NCBI GenBank assembly: GCA_963821095.1
Contig: CAWGCJ010000004.1
Location: forward strand, 124,001 to 188,000
DNA length: 64,000 nt
Reading direction: 5' to 3'
DNA from: CAVPHV01 sp963821095
GTDB taxonomy: Bacteria; Actinomycetota; Acidimicrobiia; Spongiisociales; UBA5794
Shown: one piece after another, positions 24,196 through 33,462 of the stretch
How the letters are laid out: each line of letters opens with the position of its first letter
How positions within the stretch are numbered: position 1 is the first letter of the stretch
Notes under the pieces: generated by a model
Told to the model about the DNA's origin: nothing
Databases searched by the model: none
Seen by the model: the letters and a program-made list of their open reading frames with translations, nothing else
Made by a program: the position numbers and the translations under genes

Positions 24196-24903
24196 GTGCT
24201 GATGGCTGCGCCAGTTGAACTGTCGGGGTCCCGGGTCCTGGTGCTGGGCGGCTCGGGCGTCCTGGGCGGTCTGATCGCCGCTGAGCTCGACCGCGCCGGC
24301 GCCAACGTGATGCTCGCCGGTCGCGACCCCCAGCGGCTCCGCGAGCAGGCGTCCCGGATCGGACCAACCGTGCCATCCGTGATCTTCGATTTGGCGGTCC
24401 CCAGCCACGCCACCCATGTCGTCGATACTGCCATCGCGTCGCTCGGCGGACTCGATGGCTTAGTGAACGCAGCGGGAGTTGTGGCCTTCGGTCCGCTTGC
24501 CGAAATGGACGATGCTGCGCTCGACGAGTTGGTAGCCGTCGATCTCCTCGGCCCGCTCCGGGTCATGCGCGTCGCCCTGCCCCATCTCGAGGGTGGGTAC
24601 ATCGTGAACGTCACGGGCGTCGTTGCCGAGACCCCAGTCGCCGGAATGGCTTCCTACTCGGCAGTCAAGGCGGGGTTGAGCGCAGCGACCGTTGCCCTCG
24701 GCCGCGAGGTGCGCCGGCAGGGGGTGCATGTGCTGGATGCGCGACCACCCCACACCGAGACCGGTCTCGCCGGTCGTCCCATTGCGGGCCAAGCTCCTGC
24801 CATGCCGACCGGCCTCGACCCTGCCCTGGTGGCCGGCGTCATCGTGGCCGGCTTGGCCGCAGGACGACGCGAGCTCCCGGCCGACGCATTCTCGCCGGCG
24901 TGA
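24196..24903 (+). CDS. SDR-family short-chain dehydrogenase
   Basis: NAD(P)-dependent oxidoreductase, 235 residues, slightly short. The cofactor loop GGSGVLGG (about 19-26) and the NAAG motif are present. The catalytic Tyr-Lys is in YSAVK, while the usual catalytic Ser segment reads NVTGVVAE, so the Ser is replaced or shifted. GTG 24196, or ATG 24202. SDRs of this kind are found next to photolyase genes in other bacteria (established observation, not tested here); photolyase genes lie 1 kb downstream. Confidence 0.8.
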   Translation: MLMAAPVELSGSRVLVLGGSGVLGGLIAAELDRAGANVMLAGRDPQRLREQASRIGPTVPSVIFDLAVPSHATHVVDTAIASLGGLDGLVNAAGVVAFGPLAEMDDAALDELVAVDLLGPLRVMRVALPHLEGGYIVNVTGVVAETPVAGMASYSAVKAGLSAATVALGREVRRQGVHVLDARPPHTETGLAGRPIAGQAPAMPTGLDPALVAGVIVAGLAAGRRELPADAFSPA

Positions 24904-25325
24904 ACGAAGTTCTCGTCATCCAGGTCACTGCGACCTGGTTCATGATTGGGCTGATCTGGATGGTCCAGCTCGTGCACTACCCACTCTTCCGCACAGTCGG
25001 TGCCGGCGCCTTTGCCGACTACGAATCAGCCCACACCGCCCGCATGGGTCGGCTGTTGATCGCTCCTGCCGGGATCGAAGTGGTGAGCGCTGCAGCGCTG
25101 GTTTGGTATAGGCCGGAGGGGGTTTCGCTCGGGATCGTTGTGCTCTCCGGAGCGATACTGGCCGCGATTTGGGTGACCACCGCATTGGTCCAAGCTCCGC
25201 TCCATCGCCAGCTCATGAGCGGCTATGACCGCGCCGTGGTCGATCGGTTGGTGCGCACCAACTGGTGGCGAACCGGAGCGTGGACCCTACGAGGGTTCCT
25301 CGTGGCTGCCATGTTGTCGATGTGA
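24900..25325 (+). CDS. Four-helix membrane protein of unknown function
   Basis: Protein of 141 residues with helices at about 5-27, 50-69, 75-96 and 125-141. Conserved-looking polar positions sit in VQLVHYPLF and in HTARMGRLL, which could line a shared pocket. GTG start overlaps the SDR stop by four bases. Last gene of the 23756-25325 operon. I cannot assign a family with confidence. Confidence 0.65.
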   Translation: MNEVLVIQVTATWFMIGLIWMVQLVHYPLFRTVGAGAFADYESAHTARMGRLLIAPAGIEVVSAAALVWYRPEGVSLGIVVLSGAILAAIWVTTALVQAPLHRQLMSGYDRAVVDRLVRTNWWRTGAWTLRGFLVAAMLSM

Positions 25326-25337
25326 CCGCAAAAACCT

Positions 25338-26561
25338 TCAAGCATCGGTGTGGCGCCGCCAGGCCGAGAAGCTCGACACGGGTCCCGTATGCGGGGGTCG
25401 CAGCCACGGCCAGGGGTGAATCTCGGCGAGCTGCATGCCCTCGACCAACCGACGCCACCCTGGGACCGGGGTGAACGTGACGGCGGGGGCTCGGCCGGCA
25501 AGCACCCGGCCGGGGGCGCCGCGGTAGACGAGAACATCACGACGCGTCGCCAGGTCGGCGAGGCACTCTGCGAGAAAGACCAGCCGCTTGGCGGCCAGCT
25601 GTAGGCCGGCCAGGAGGTGCTCGTCAAAGACAAACACCGCCGGCAGTCCCGGTTGGGCGCGCAGCGCGGGGTCGTTGTCACCAAGCGACTCCGCCGTCAG
25701 CCACACGACGTCTGGCTTGCCTTCGATGTGGGCACGGTGGGGGCCTGCGGTGCGAGGTACGTCTGGGTCGGAGCGCAGGAGTGGATTCGGCGCGACGGCG
25801 GCGAGGTCGCCGCTGTCGGGACCGGTTTCGATCGGGCAATCGTTCGACAGCGCGCACGCCGCGCACATCCCCGGGGCGCGTTGCTCGACCCGGGCGCGTA
25901 CGAACCCGTACGGTCGCCCGGTCAGCATTCCGGCTGTCCACTGCCAACCGAGTCGGTTGGCCGCTCGCGACCCGTCGAGAAGGTCGGCGAAGAACCGGTC
26001 CTCGCCCGCGCCCCACACTCCATTGCTGCGGTTCACCCAGTGTGCGGCAAGCCACATCCGGGTCTGGTTCACCAGCCAGCCGTCTTCGCCGAGCTCCCGC
26101 AGGTTGTCAGCGATGCAGGCCATGTCGTCTGGCCATGACACGTCCGGGTCCGGCGGTTGAGTTCGGCGAAAGCGCAGCGGTTGTGCCGTGGCTCGACCGA
26201 CTCGGGCATAGAGATGCCTGGCGTACTCCTGCCAGAGCAACTCATCGCGAAACTTGCCTACATCACGCTGCGGACCACCAGCAACGGCATCCCACACCTC
26301 CGGTAACTGGAGAAGGCCGTGACGGATGTACGGGGACAGTCGGGAAGCGCCGCGGCGTGTTCTGGGCCACACCTCACTGCGTTGCCGGGCGTAGCCTGAG
26401 ACGTCGAAAGCGCCCAACGCCGCCCGTGCCGAGAGCTGTCCTCCCCGGAAGTGTTGTGAGCCGGCCGAAGGGCCGGAGAACAGGCCGTTGAGGTGCTTCG
26501 CCACCCACTGCTCGACGGCGGGCCGGTGGTTGGGAGGGTTCGGGAGGGCCGCTGAGATCAA
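25338..26561 (-). CDS. Photolyase/cryptochrome-family protein with apparently permuted domains
   Basis: The usual C-terminal FAD-binding domain comes first (residues about 35-230): RGGQLSARAAL, GASRLSPYIRHG, LNQ-like VNQTRMWLAAHWV and ANRLGWQWTAG. The usual N-terminal alpha/beta antenna domain follows (about 283-385): DVVWLTAESLGDNDPAL, VFVFDEHLLAG, RLVFLAECLADL. Cys149, 233, 236 and 242 could ligate an Fe-S cluster in the manner of PhrB-type proteins (Cys-x87-Cys-x2-Cys-x12-Cys). Likely FAD-dependent and light-related. Start overlaps the DUF2071 stop (ATGA). DNA repair activity is unproven. Confidence 0.75.
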   Translation of the reverse strand: MISAALPNPPNHRPAVEQWVAKHLNGLFSGPSAGSQHFRGGQLSARAALGAFDVSGYARQRSEVWPRTRRGASRLSPYIRHGLLQLPEVWDAVAGGPQRDVGKFRDELLWQEYARHLYARVGRATAQPLRFRRTQPPDPDVSWPDDMACIADNLRELGEDGWLVNQTRMWLAAHWVNRSNGVWGAGEDRFFADLLDGSRAANRLGWQWTAGMLTGRPYGFVRARVEQRAPGMCAACALSNDCPIETGPDSGDLAAVAPNPLLRSDPDVPRTAGPHRAHIEGKPDVVWLTAESLGDNDPALRAQPGLPAVFVFDEHLLAGLQLAAKRLVFLAECLADLATRRDVLVYRGAPGRVLAGRAPAVTFTPVPGWRRLVEGMQLAEIHPWPWLRPPHTGPVSSFSAWRRHTDA

Positions 26562-27307
26562 GGTGCACCGATTGCGGGTACGTACCGGGGTCGCTCGATC
26601 CGAACCGAGACGCCTGGGGAGTACATGACGTGCGGCGGGCCGGCGGGTGGCGGGTATCCGGCCGCGGTAACGAAGTCGTCTGCGAGCTCAACGACCTCAG
26701 CGTCGTGGAGTGGCCACGGCTCGTGTTCAACTCGGGCATAGGCGAGGCGTTTGCCGAGGAGCGAGTAGAGGCCCCAGCGGGCCGAGAGGAAGTGGGCAAG
26801 GTCGTCAGGCTCCGTGATCCGGTCCCCGTACTGAACGGTGAGGGCTGATGCTGCCGGCCGCGGCCCGGGCCAACGGCGCCGCGCTCGGTAGCCGATGCAA
26901 CCCGTTTCGTGTGTGATGCTCATCTTGTCCCACAGATACGGGAGCCGATAGGTGGCTTGGGCGACCAGCACCGGGACGAGGCGGTTGATGTCGAGGGAAT
27001 GGAACCAGACGCCGGGGCCGGAAGCTCCACGCACGTACGTGCGGACGTTGGTTTCCGGGAACGTGCCGAAATAGGGGATCGGTCGGGTATGAGCCACGGC
27101 GATATCCACCATCTCGAAGGGGATGAGCCCCACCCAGGCGGCGCCGTCGAAGGTGTCGACGGTGAGACCGGGCGGCAGCAGGGCCTGCACCGCGGCGGGG
27201 TCGTACCGCCAGTGAAGATAGGAAAGCGATCGCCACTGCTGCGTCATGACGGGCCGGGTCACTCGGTAGAGCGGTTCCCCGGTCTGCGTCTGATCATCTT
27301 GAGTCAT
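26558..27307 (-). CDS. DUF2071/YqjF-family protein
   Basis: Protein of 249 residues in a family of unknown biochemical role, often beside photolyase or stress genes. Features: LSYLHWRYDPAAVQALLPPG near 28, AWVGLIPFEM near 57, FPETNVRTYVRG near 84, and a late FLSARWGLYS. Ends four bases inside the photolyase-like gene, so the two are co-translated. ATG 27307. Confidence 0.8.
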   Translation of the reverse strand: MTQDDQTQTGEPLYRVTRPVMTQQWRSLSYLHWRYDPAAVQALLPPGLTVDTFDGAAWVGLIPFEMVDIAVAHTRPIPYFGTFPETNVRTYVRGASGPGVWFHSLDINRLVPVLVAQATYRLPYLWDKMSITHETGCIGYRARRRWPGPRPAASALTVQYGDRITEPDDLAHFLSARWGLYSLLGKRLAYARVEHEPWPLHDAEVVELADDFVTAAGYPPPAGPPHVMYSPGVSVRIERPRYVPAIGAP

Positions 27308-27399
27308 GGGACGACCTCGCCGTCGCGGGCATTTCGTTGAATAACGCTACCGACCCTCGGCCTGCTATCCATGGCCCCAGCGAACGGAAGGCGGTGAAC

Positions 27400-28884
27400 G
27401 TGAGAACGGTATGGGTGTTCGGTGACCAGTTGCATCGTCGTCTCGGGGCCATGGCCACCGCAACCCCGGACGAGGCCCGCGTCCTGCTGGTCGAGAGCCG
27501 AGCGATGATTGAAGGCAGGCCGTTTCACCGCCAACGACTTCACCTCGTCACTGCTGCACTGCGCCGGTTCGCCCGCGAGTTGGCAGCAGCCGGCTTCGAG
27601 GTTGATCTGCGAAGAGCGGCTTCGCTCGAGGCAGGTCTTGCTGCTCACCGGATCGAGTTCTCTCCAAGCGAAGTGATCGTCACTGAACCCAACTCGCCCT
27701 CCCTTGCGGCCACCGTCCGCCGTCTGGGGGCCGAGGCGGTTCGCTCCGATCAGTTCCTCTGCCATCGTGACGACTTCGCAGCTTGGGCCGACGGTCGTTC
27801 CCGGCTCCGGCTCGAAGACTTCTATCGCTGGCAGCGACGTCGGCTTGGCTATCTGATGGATGGCGATGAGCCGGTTGGTGGGCGGTGGAACTACGACCAC
27901 GACAACCGGCAGCCCCCGCCGAAGAATGGCGGAGTCTGGCCCTCACCGGTGAAGAGCCGGCTCGACCGTCTTGATCGCACTGTCATCAGCGAGCTTCCAC
28001 CGGAGGCACCGGGAGCCGATCCCGTGGGTTGGTGGGCTACGTCGCGCCGCGGTGCCCTGGTTCGGCTGCGCCACTTCGTCGACCACGTGCTTGCCGGCTT
28101 CGGCCCTCACGAAGACGCCATGGTTGCCGACAACTGGCACCTGGCGCACTCGCTGCTCAGTCCGTATCTCAACCTCGGCTTGCTCCTGCCCAACGAAGTA
28201 TGCGACCGGGTCGAGGAGGCGTACCGGGCCGGGCGGGTTCCCATCAACTCGGCCGAGGGCATGATCCGTCAAGTGATTGGGTGGCGCGAGTTCGTGTGGG
28301 GGATCTCATGGCTGTGGCCCGAGCAGGCAGATGCCAACGCTCTTGGCCACGACCGCGAACTGCCTCCGGCTTGGACCTTCGAAGCCCCGAGCACGTTGCG
28401 CTGCCTATCAGTCGCCTTGGATGGGCTCGACGAACGCGCCTGGGTGCACCATATCCAGCGCCTGATGGTGCTCTCCAACTTCGCCAACCTCTATGGGATC
28501 GAGCCTGCCCGAGTACGCGACTGGATGCGTGCGTGGTACGTCGATGGGGCGGACTGGGTGATGGGGCCCAACGTGATGGGCATGGGTTTGTGGGCGGATG
28601 GCGGCCGCATGGCTACCAAGCCGTATGTGTCTGGCGGGGCCTACATCAATCGGATGAGCGACTACTGCGGAGGTTGCCGCTTCGACCCCGCCAAGCGGAC
28701 TGGGGATGACGCCTGTCCATTCACCACGCTGTACTGGGATTTCCTCGATCGCCATCGTGAACTCCTCCAACCCAACGGCCGGATGGCTCGGCAGTATCAC
28801 GCGCTCGATCGCCTCACGGACCTCAACGAGGTCAGATCAAGGGCCGCCGAGGTAATCACTGCGATCGCCGAGGGTCGAATGTGA
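27400..28884 (+). CDS. Fe-S (6-4) photolyase-type protein, PhrB/CryPro family
   Basis: About 494 residues, like PhrB (507). The N-terminal DPRP antenna domain starts RTVWVFGDQL; the FAD domain contains MIRQVIGWREFVWG, the PhrB-family equivalent of the DNA-lesion site. Four cysteines fit the [4Fe-4S] ligands: Cys in TLRCLSVAL, then after 87 residues CGGC, then Cys after 12 more (spacing x87-x2-x12 as in PhrB). Expected to repair (6-4) photoproducts with light, FAD and a lumazine antenna. GTG 27400 is favoured by GGAAGG eight bases upstream; TTG 27337 is also in frame. Confidence 0.88.
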   Translation: MRTVWVFGDQLHRRLGAMATATPDEARVLLVESRAMIEGRPFHRQRLHLVTAALRRFARELAAAGFEVDLRRAASLEAGLAAHRIEFSPSEVIVTEPNSPSLAATVRRLGAEAVRSDQFLCHRDDFAAWADGRSRLRLEDFYRWQRRRLGYLMDGDEPVGGRWNYDHDNRQPPPKNGGVWPSPVKSRLDRLDRTVISELPPEAPGADPVGWWATSRRGALVRLRHFVDHVLAGFGPHEDAMVADNWHLAHSLLSPYLNLGLLLPNEVCDRVEEAYRAGRVPINSAEGMIRQVIGWREFVWGISWLWPEQADANALGHDRELPPAWTFEAPSTLRCLSVALDGLDERAWVHHIQRLMVLSNFANLYGIEPARVRDWMRAWYVDGADWVMGPNVMGMGLWADGGRMATKPYVSGGAYINRMSDYCGGCRFDPAKRTGDDACPFTTLYWDFLDRHRELLQPNGRMARQYHALDRLTDLNEVRSRAAEVITAIAEGRM

Positions 28885-28892
28885 AGGCGAGA

Positions 28893-29877
28893 TCACGACG
28901 CCTGGAGGTCGTGAATCAGCGGCTTGATCCAATCGGCGCCCATCCGCAGTAGCTCAGGGTCGTCGTTCAGAGTCGGCAGGTGCACACACTCGACCTGGTC
29001 GCCGACCTTGTCGATCGTGTAGCCGATATCGAGCTGGGTCTCGTGGTTCTCGGTGACAAAACCGATCGGGGCAAACACCAGAGCCTTGGCTCCAAGCGTG
29101 GTCAGGTTCTTTGCCGCCTGATCGACATCCGGCGTCGTCCACTTGCCGGGTACCGGGTGGTTCATCCATGCTGCGCTCATCAGCGGATACTTGCCGACCA
29201 ATCGCTCCTGAATTGCGTAGTAGAGCGCCTGGCTCTCGCGAACGCCCGTCTCGTAACCCTTGCTCTCGAGCGGGCAGCCGTGCAGGCACAACATCACGCC
29301 GATCTGGCTGGGGGCGTACCGTTCGCGCAGCGGGGCGATCCCCTCTTCGATCTGGTCGACCAGGCGCTGCTGGAAGTCGTCGCGCTCCCAAAACGAGGGA
29401 AGATATCGCATGTCCTTCACCCAGCTGGGGTCGGCCGCCAGCGCTTCGTTGATCTGCTCGAGCGCCAATCCGCTGGTGAACACCGAGTCGACCACCAGCC
29501 ACGGGTAGACAACGATCTTCTCGAATCCTTGGGAGCGGATCTCGGCAAGCACTTGCTCGGGCAGCCACGGGGGGACGAAGTTGAACGCCTTGAAGACGGC
29601 AACGTCGTCGCCGTAGCTGCTGCTTGAGCTCCTTCTCGATTCCCTCGCGCTGGCGTTCAAAGATGTCGTTGTGGGGGGAGTGGTAGTGATTGGCGGCGTG
29701 CCATTCCTTGCGCTGCTGGCGTTCGAGACGGCGCGACAGAAAGGGGATGGAGAAGTCCGGGAACTTGATCGACTTCGAAACGAGCAATCGGAAGGACCGC
29801 TCGTTGTATTCGGCGAACTCGTCGTATTCGTCAACCTCGCCATACCCGCAGAGCAGAACCGCTACCTTGTCACCCAT
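28893..29877 (-). CDS. hemH: Ferrochelatase (possibly coproporphyrin type), frameshifted
   Basis: Inserts Fe2+ into a porphyrin in haem synthesis; actinobacterial enzymes often act on coproporphyrin III. The N-terminus reads KVAVLLCGYGEVDEYDEF. After a frame change near 29625 it continues AVFKAFNFVPPW, KIVVYPWLVVDSVFTSG, VMLCLHGCPLESKGYETG (active-site His region) and APIGFVTENHETQLDIGY (His-x-x-Glu-like metal site). Joined length is about 327 residues, normal. One extra base in the CAGCAGCTACG stretch explains the break. Convergent with the PhrB-like gene. Confidence 0.8.
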
Positions 29878-29966
29878 TCCATAACCCCTGTTCGTTGGTC
29901 GTTTCCCCCGGCGGGCGCGACGTCTAGGAATGCGCCCTCATCCGTTCTACGGTCCGGGATCGAATA

Positions 29967-32337
29967 GTGGATGATAGGTTTTTACCAGGAGGAACGGTCA
30001 TCGAACGACTCAACGAATCACTCCCGCCCGCTCGAGTTGGCGGCAAGGCATCTCATGTTGGCTGGTTGATCGCCAACGGCGAGCGGGTCCCGACCACCTG
30101 GATCGTCCGCTCGCACGTGGCGACTGCCGACCTTGGCGAGCTCGTTGCGGCGACACTGGATCCGGACGACGTCTACGCGGTGCGCTCCTCGGCGAACGTC
30201 GAGGACGGCGCAGTCGTTTCCTACGCCGGCCAGTTCGACTCGGAGTTGGACGTGGCGGCGGGGGAGGTGACGGCCGCCATCGAACGGGTCCGAGCGTCGA
30301 TGAATCGGAGCGAGTGGCGGCCTACCGCGATCACGTCGGCGGGGCCGACGGGATGGCGATGACCGTGATGGTGCAGCCGATGATCCCCCCAGTGGTGTCG
30401 GGTGTGGCGTTCTCCCGTAACCCGATGACGGGACTGAACGAAGTCGTCGTTGAGGCGGTGGCGGGGCGCGGGAGATCGTCTGGTCGACGAGGGCGTCACC
30501 CCGGACCGCTGGATCCGGCGTTGGGGTGGCTGGTCCGAACAGCCCGTCAGTCCCGTGTTGAACGAGAACGTCGTTGCATCGATTGCCGACGACACTGCCC
30601 GCATCGCTGCGGCCTACGGCTCGCCGGTCGACCTCGAGTGGGTCTTCGACGGCATGGACGTCTGGTGGTTCAGCTTCGGCCGATCACCGGCCTGGATGAC
30701 ATCAGCGTGTACTCGAGTCGCATCTCACGCGAGGTGATGCCCGGGATCATCAAGCCGCTGGTGTGGTCCGTGAACGTTCCGATGGTGAACCGGGCCTGGG
30801 TCGATCTGTTCACCGAGGCGATCGGTCCCAACGACATCGAGCCGGAGAATCTCGCCAAGGCGTTCGCCTACCGCTCCTACTTCAACATGGGCGCCATCGG
30901 CGACATCTTCGAGCTGCTTGGCATGCCGCGAGATTCGCTGGAGTTGCTGCTCGGGACTCCCGGCCGGCAGCCGACCAGCCGTCGTTCAAGCCAACGGCGG
31001 CAACGATGCGACTTCCTCCCGAAGATGATCCGTCTCGCCGCCAGCAAGGCCCGCTATGGGAAGGGCTGTCCCCGGAGAGGTGCGGACGCTCATGGGCTGC
31101 TACCGCGCCTTCGATCGTGAGGATCTTCGCGGCTCGCTCAGACTCGTCACTCCTCAGCGACGTCCGGGCGCTCGGCGAAATCGGGGTACGGGCCGCCTAC
31201 GCCAACATCGTGACTCCACTGTTGGCCAATGTCTACAACGCCATGCTCCGCTCTCGGCTGGCGAAAGCCGGTCTCGATCCAGAGTCGATCGATGTGGCCG
31301 GGACCGCGGAACTGGTTGATCTGAACCCCAATGTCCACCTCGATGTGCTCAGTGAGCAGGTGGCCGAGCTTGACGCCGAAGTGGTTGCTGCGATGCGTAC
31401 CGAGGGATACCAGGCGGTCCCTGACGACTTGCGTGGTGGCGTCGATGAGTTCCTCGATCGATTCGGTCACCTCTCCGCCAGCGGGAACGACTTCTCGGTC
31501 ACTCCGTGGAGGGAGACGCCGGATGTCGTGGTTGCCATGATGCTCGATCACGCCGAGACCCATGGAGCGACCAAGCGTATGGAGTGGGGCGAGGCCGAGC
31601 AGCGACTCGGCCCGATAGCCCGTCCGGCGCTGCGCTCTTTGCGCAGGCGAACCCAGGAGTATGTTGCCCACCGCGAGTCGGTGAGCTTCGCCTACACGTA
31701 CGGCTACGGCCTCTTCCGAAGGTACTTCCTCGAAATCGGCCGGCGTCTCGCCGAGCGCGGTGTCCTGAACGAATCCGAGGACGTCATGTTCCTCTACGTC
31801 GACGAGGTGCGGTCTGCTCTTCTCGGGCAGTCGATGGACACCGCACCGGCGGAGCTGGTTGCGGCTCGCCGCGCCGAGATCGATGCGGTGCGCGATGTGG
31901 CGATGCCGGAGATCATCTACGGCGACGACTTCGTCCCGAGTGATCTGTCCGGCGTCGAGAGTTCCATCCGGGGGATCCCGACCTCGCGGGGGCATCATCG
32001 CGGCACGCTCCGTGTGGTTCGAGATACGAGCGAGTTCGGGAAGGTCCAACCCGGCGACGTCATTGCGATCCCCTACAGCGATGTGGGTTGGACCCCGCTG
32101 TTTGCCCGCGCCGGTGCCGTCGTGGCCGAGGCCGGCGGCATGCTCTCACACAGCAGCATCGTGGCGCGGGAGTATCAGATCCCATGTGTCGTCTCGGTGC
32201 CGGGGGCCACCCAGCTCCCCGACGGCGCCATCGTCGTTGTCGACGGCTACGCCGGCACCGTTGAGGTTCAGGAGCCGGGTGATGCCGGCGACACTGCGTC
32301 GACGGATCTGGCAGAGTTGGCCGGGCCGGACGAGTAA
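29967..32337 (+). pseudogene. Rifampin-phosphotransferase/PEP-synthase-like dikinase, multiply frameshifted
   Basis: Homology runs through about 790 codons but changes frame at least six times (near 30310, 30475, 30690, 30980-31130). N-terminal ATP-grasp part: GGKASHVGWLIANG, VYAVRSSANVEDG, GVAFSRNPMTG, and DLEWVFDG. The middle part is helical. The C-terminal swivelling His domain has GMLSHSSIVARE with the phosphorylatable His. There is no PEP-binding barrel after it, so the layout matches rifampin phosphotransferase rather than PEP synthase. GTG 29967 is the nominal start; a strong AGGAGG at 29987-29992 points at an ATC codon (30000). The part from 31130 to 32337 is one clean frame. Confidence 0.7.
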
Positions 32338-32348
32338 GGAGTGGAATC

Positions 32349-33059
32349 GTGGAGTGGGCAATTGCGGCCGCGTTGGCGCTGGCCGGCTATCTGATCGGTT
32401 CGATTTCGTTCGCCCGTATCGTTGGGAGACGGGTGGTTCCCGACGCTGATCTCGGCTCCACCGACCTCGAACTCCCCGGGGGGGCGACGATCGAGTACGG
32501 CGGAGTCAGCGCCACCTCGATCGGGGCGCGGACCAGCCCGAAGTTGGGGATTGTCGTTGGGGTGGGTGACATGCTCAAGGCGTTCATCCCGACGCTGGCC
32601 GTCCGGCTCATCTGGCCCGACGAGGACTACTACCTGATCGTCGCCGTTGCAGTCATGGTCGGGCACATCTGGCCGGTCTTCTATCGGTTCAAGGGTGGCC
32701 GGGGTCAAAGCCCGCTCTACGGCGGTCTTGCCGCCGTCGACTGGGTAGCCATCCCGGTGACCACGGGGATTGGGATCGGGGTGGGGCTCTTTGTGCTGCG
32801 CGACATGCTGATTGCCTACACCTTGGGCCAATGGCTGCTAATCCCGTGGTTCATGTGGCGTGGTGGGGCCCCCGAGGTCGCCTATGCGGTGGCGATCAAT
32901 GTGTTGTTTACGGTCGCTTCGATTCCGGAGATTCGGGAGTACCTCGAGCTACGCCGAGCTGGGGAGCTCAAACAGGTGGGTAGCTGGAGTGAATTCACCT
33001 CGTCGCATCCGGCGATGGGCACCGGCCGTCTCGACGATGACGGCGTCGGCGACGACTAG
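32349..33059 (+). CDS. PlsY-like (glycerol-3-phosphate acyltransferase family) membrane protein
   Basis: Membrane protein of 236 residues with five to six helices. PlsY-like elements: AGYLIGSISFARIVG (motif 1), GDMLKAFIPTLAV, and VGHIWPVFYRFKGGRGQSP (motif 3). The central PlsY motif GNPGATNVLR is replaced by GGVSATSIG, so activity on acyl-phosphate and glycerol 3-phosphate is doubtful. GTG with AAGGAG upstream, 11 bases after the dikinase-like gene, with which it seems co-expressed. Two truncated relatives are at 20620-21122. Confidence 0.75.
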   Translation: MEWAIAAALALAGYLIGSISFARIVGRRVVPDADLGSTDLELPGGATIEYGGVSATSIGARTSPKLGIVVGVGDMLKAFIPTLAVRLIWPDEDYYLIVAVAVMVGHIWPVFYRFKGGRGQSPLYGGLAAVDWVAIPVTTGIGIGVGLFVLRDMLIAYTLGQWLLIPWFMWRGGAPEVAYAVAINVLFTVASIPEIREYLELRRAGELKQVGSWSEFTSSHPAMGTGRLDDDGVGDD

Positions 33060-33342
33060 GTGTCGAGGATTGCATCGAGGTGCCGAAGCGCGTCCTGCGC
33101 CGCCCCTCGGAATAGCGGTTCGAGTTCGGCCGGATCACCCTCTCCAGGCGCGGAGCACATGATCCGCGCCGTCGATCCGGTGTGTCGTTCGGGATGATCT
33201 GCATCGTGAAGTGAACGGGGATGCCGAAGGCGACCTCGTCGCTCTTGAACGAATATGGAGGGCTCCATTCGATGCTGACGAACGCGACGTCGCCTAGTTC
33301 GTGGAAACTACCTGGCTGGTCCACTCGGTGGTGTGGTCCCAT
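33056..33342 (-). CDS. Hypothetical small protein, frameshifted
   Basis: ATG 33342 with AGGAG eight bases upstream starts MGPHHRVDQPGSFHELGDVAF, then FVSIEWSPPYSFK and IPVHFTMQIIPND. A frame change near 33180 leads to ARIMCSAPGEGDPAELEPL and a C-terminal helix, about 95 residues in all. The beta-rich body and final helix are reminiscent of SRPBCC proteins, but it is too short for certainty. Tail-to-tail with the PlsY-like gene. Confidence 0.4.
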
Positions 33343-33462
33343 GTTGGCTCGCTCCTGATACGTGCTGCGCGGGCAACCAGACGACGAAAAGCGTTACAGA
33401 ATGCGCGATGGTCAACGATTTTGTTTGCGTGTAGGCTCGCGGACGACGAACATCGGAGGAAT

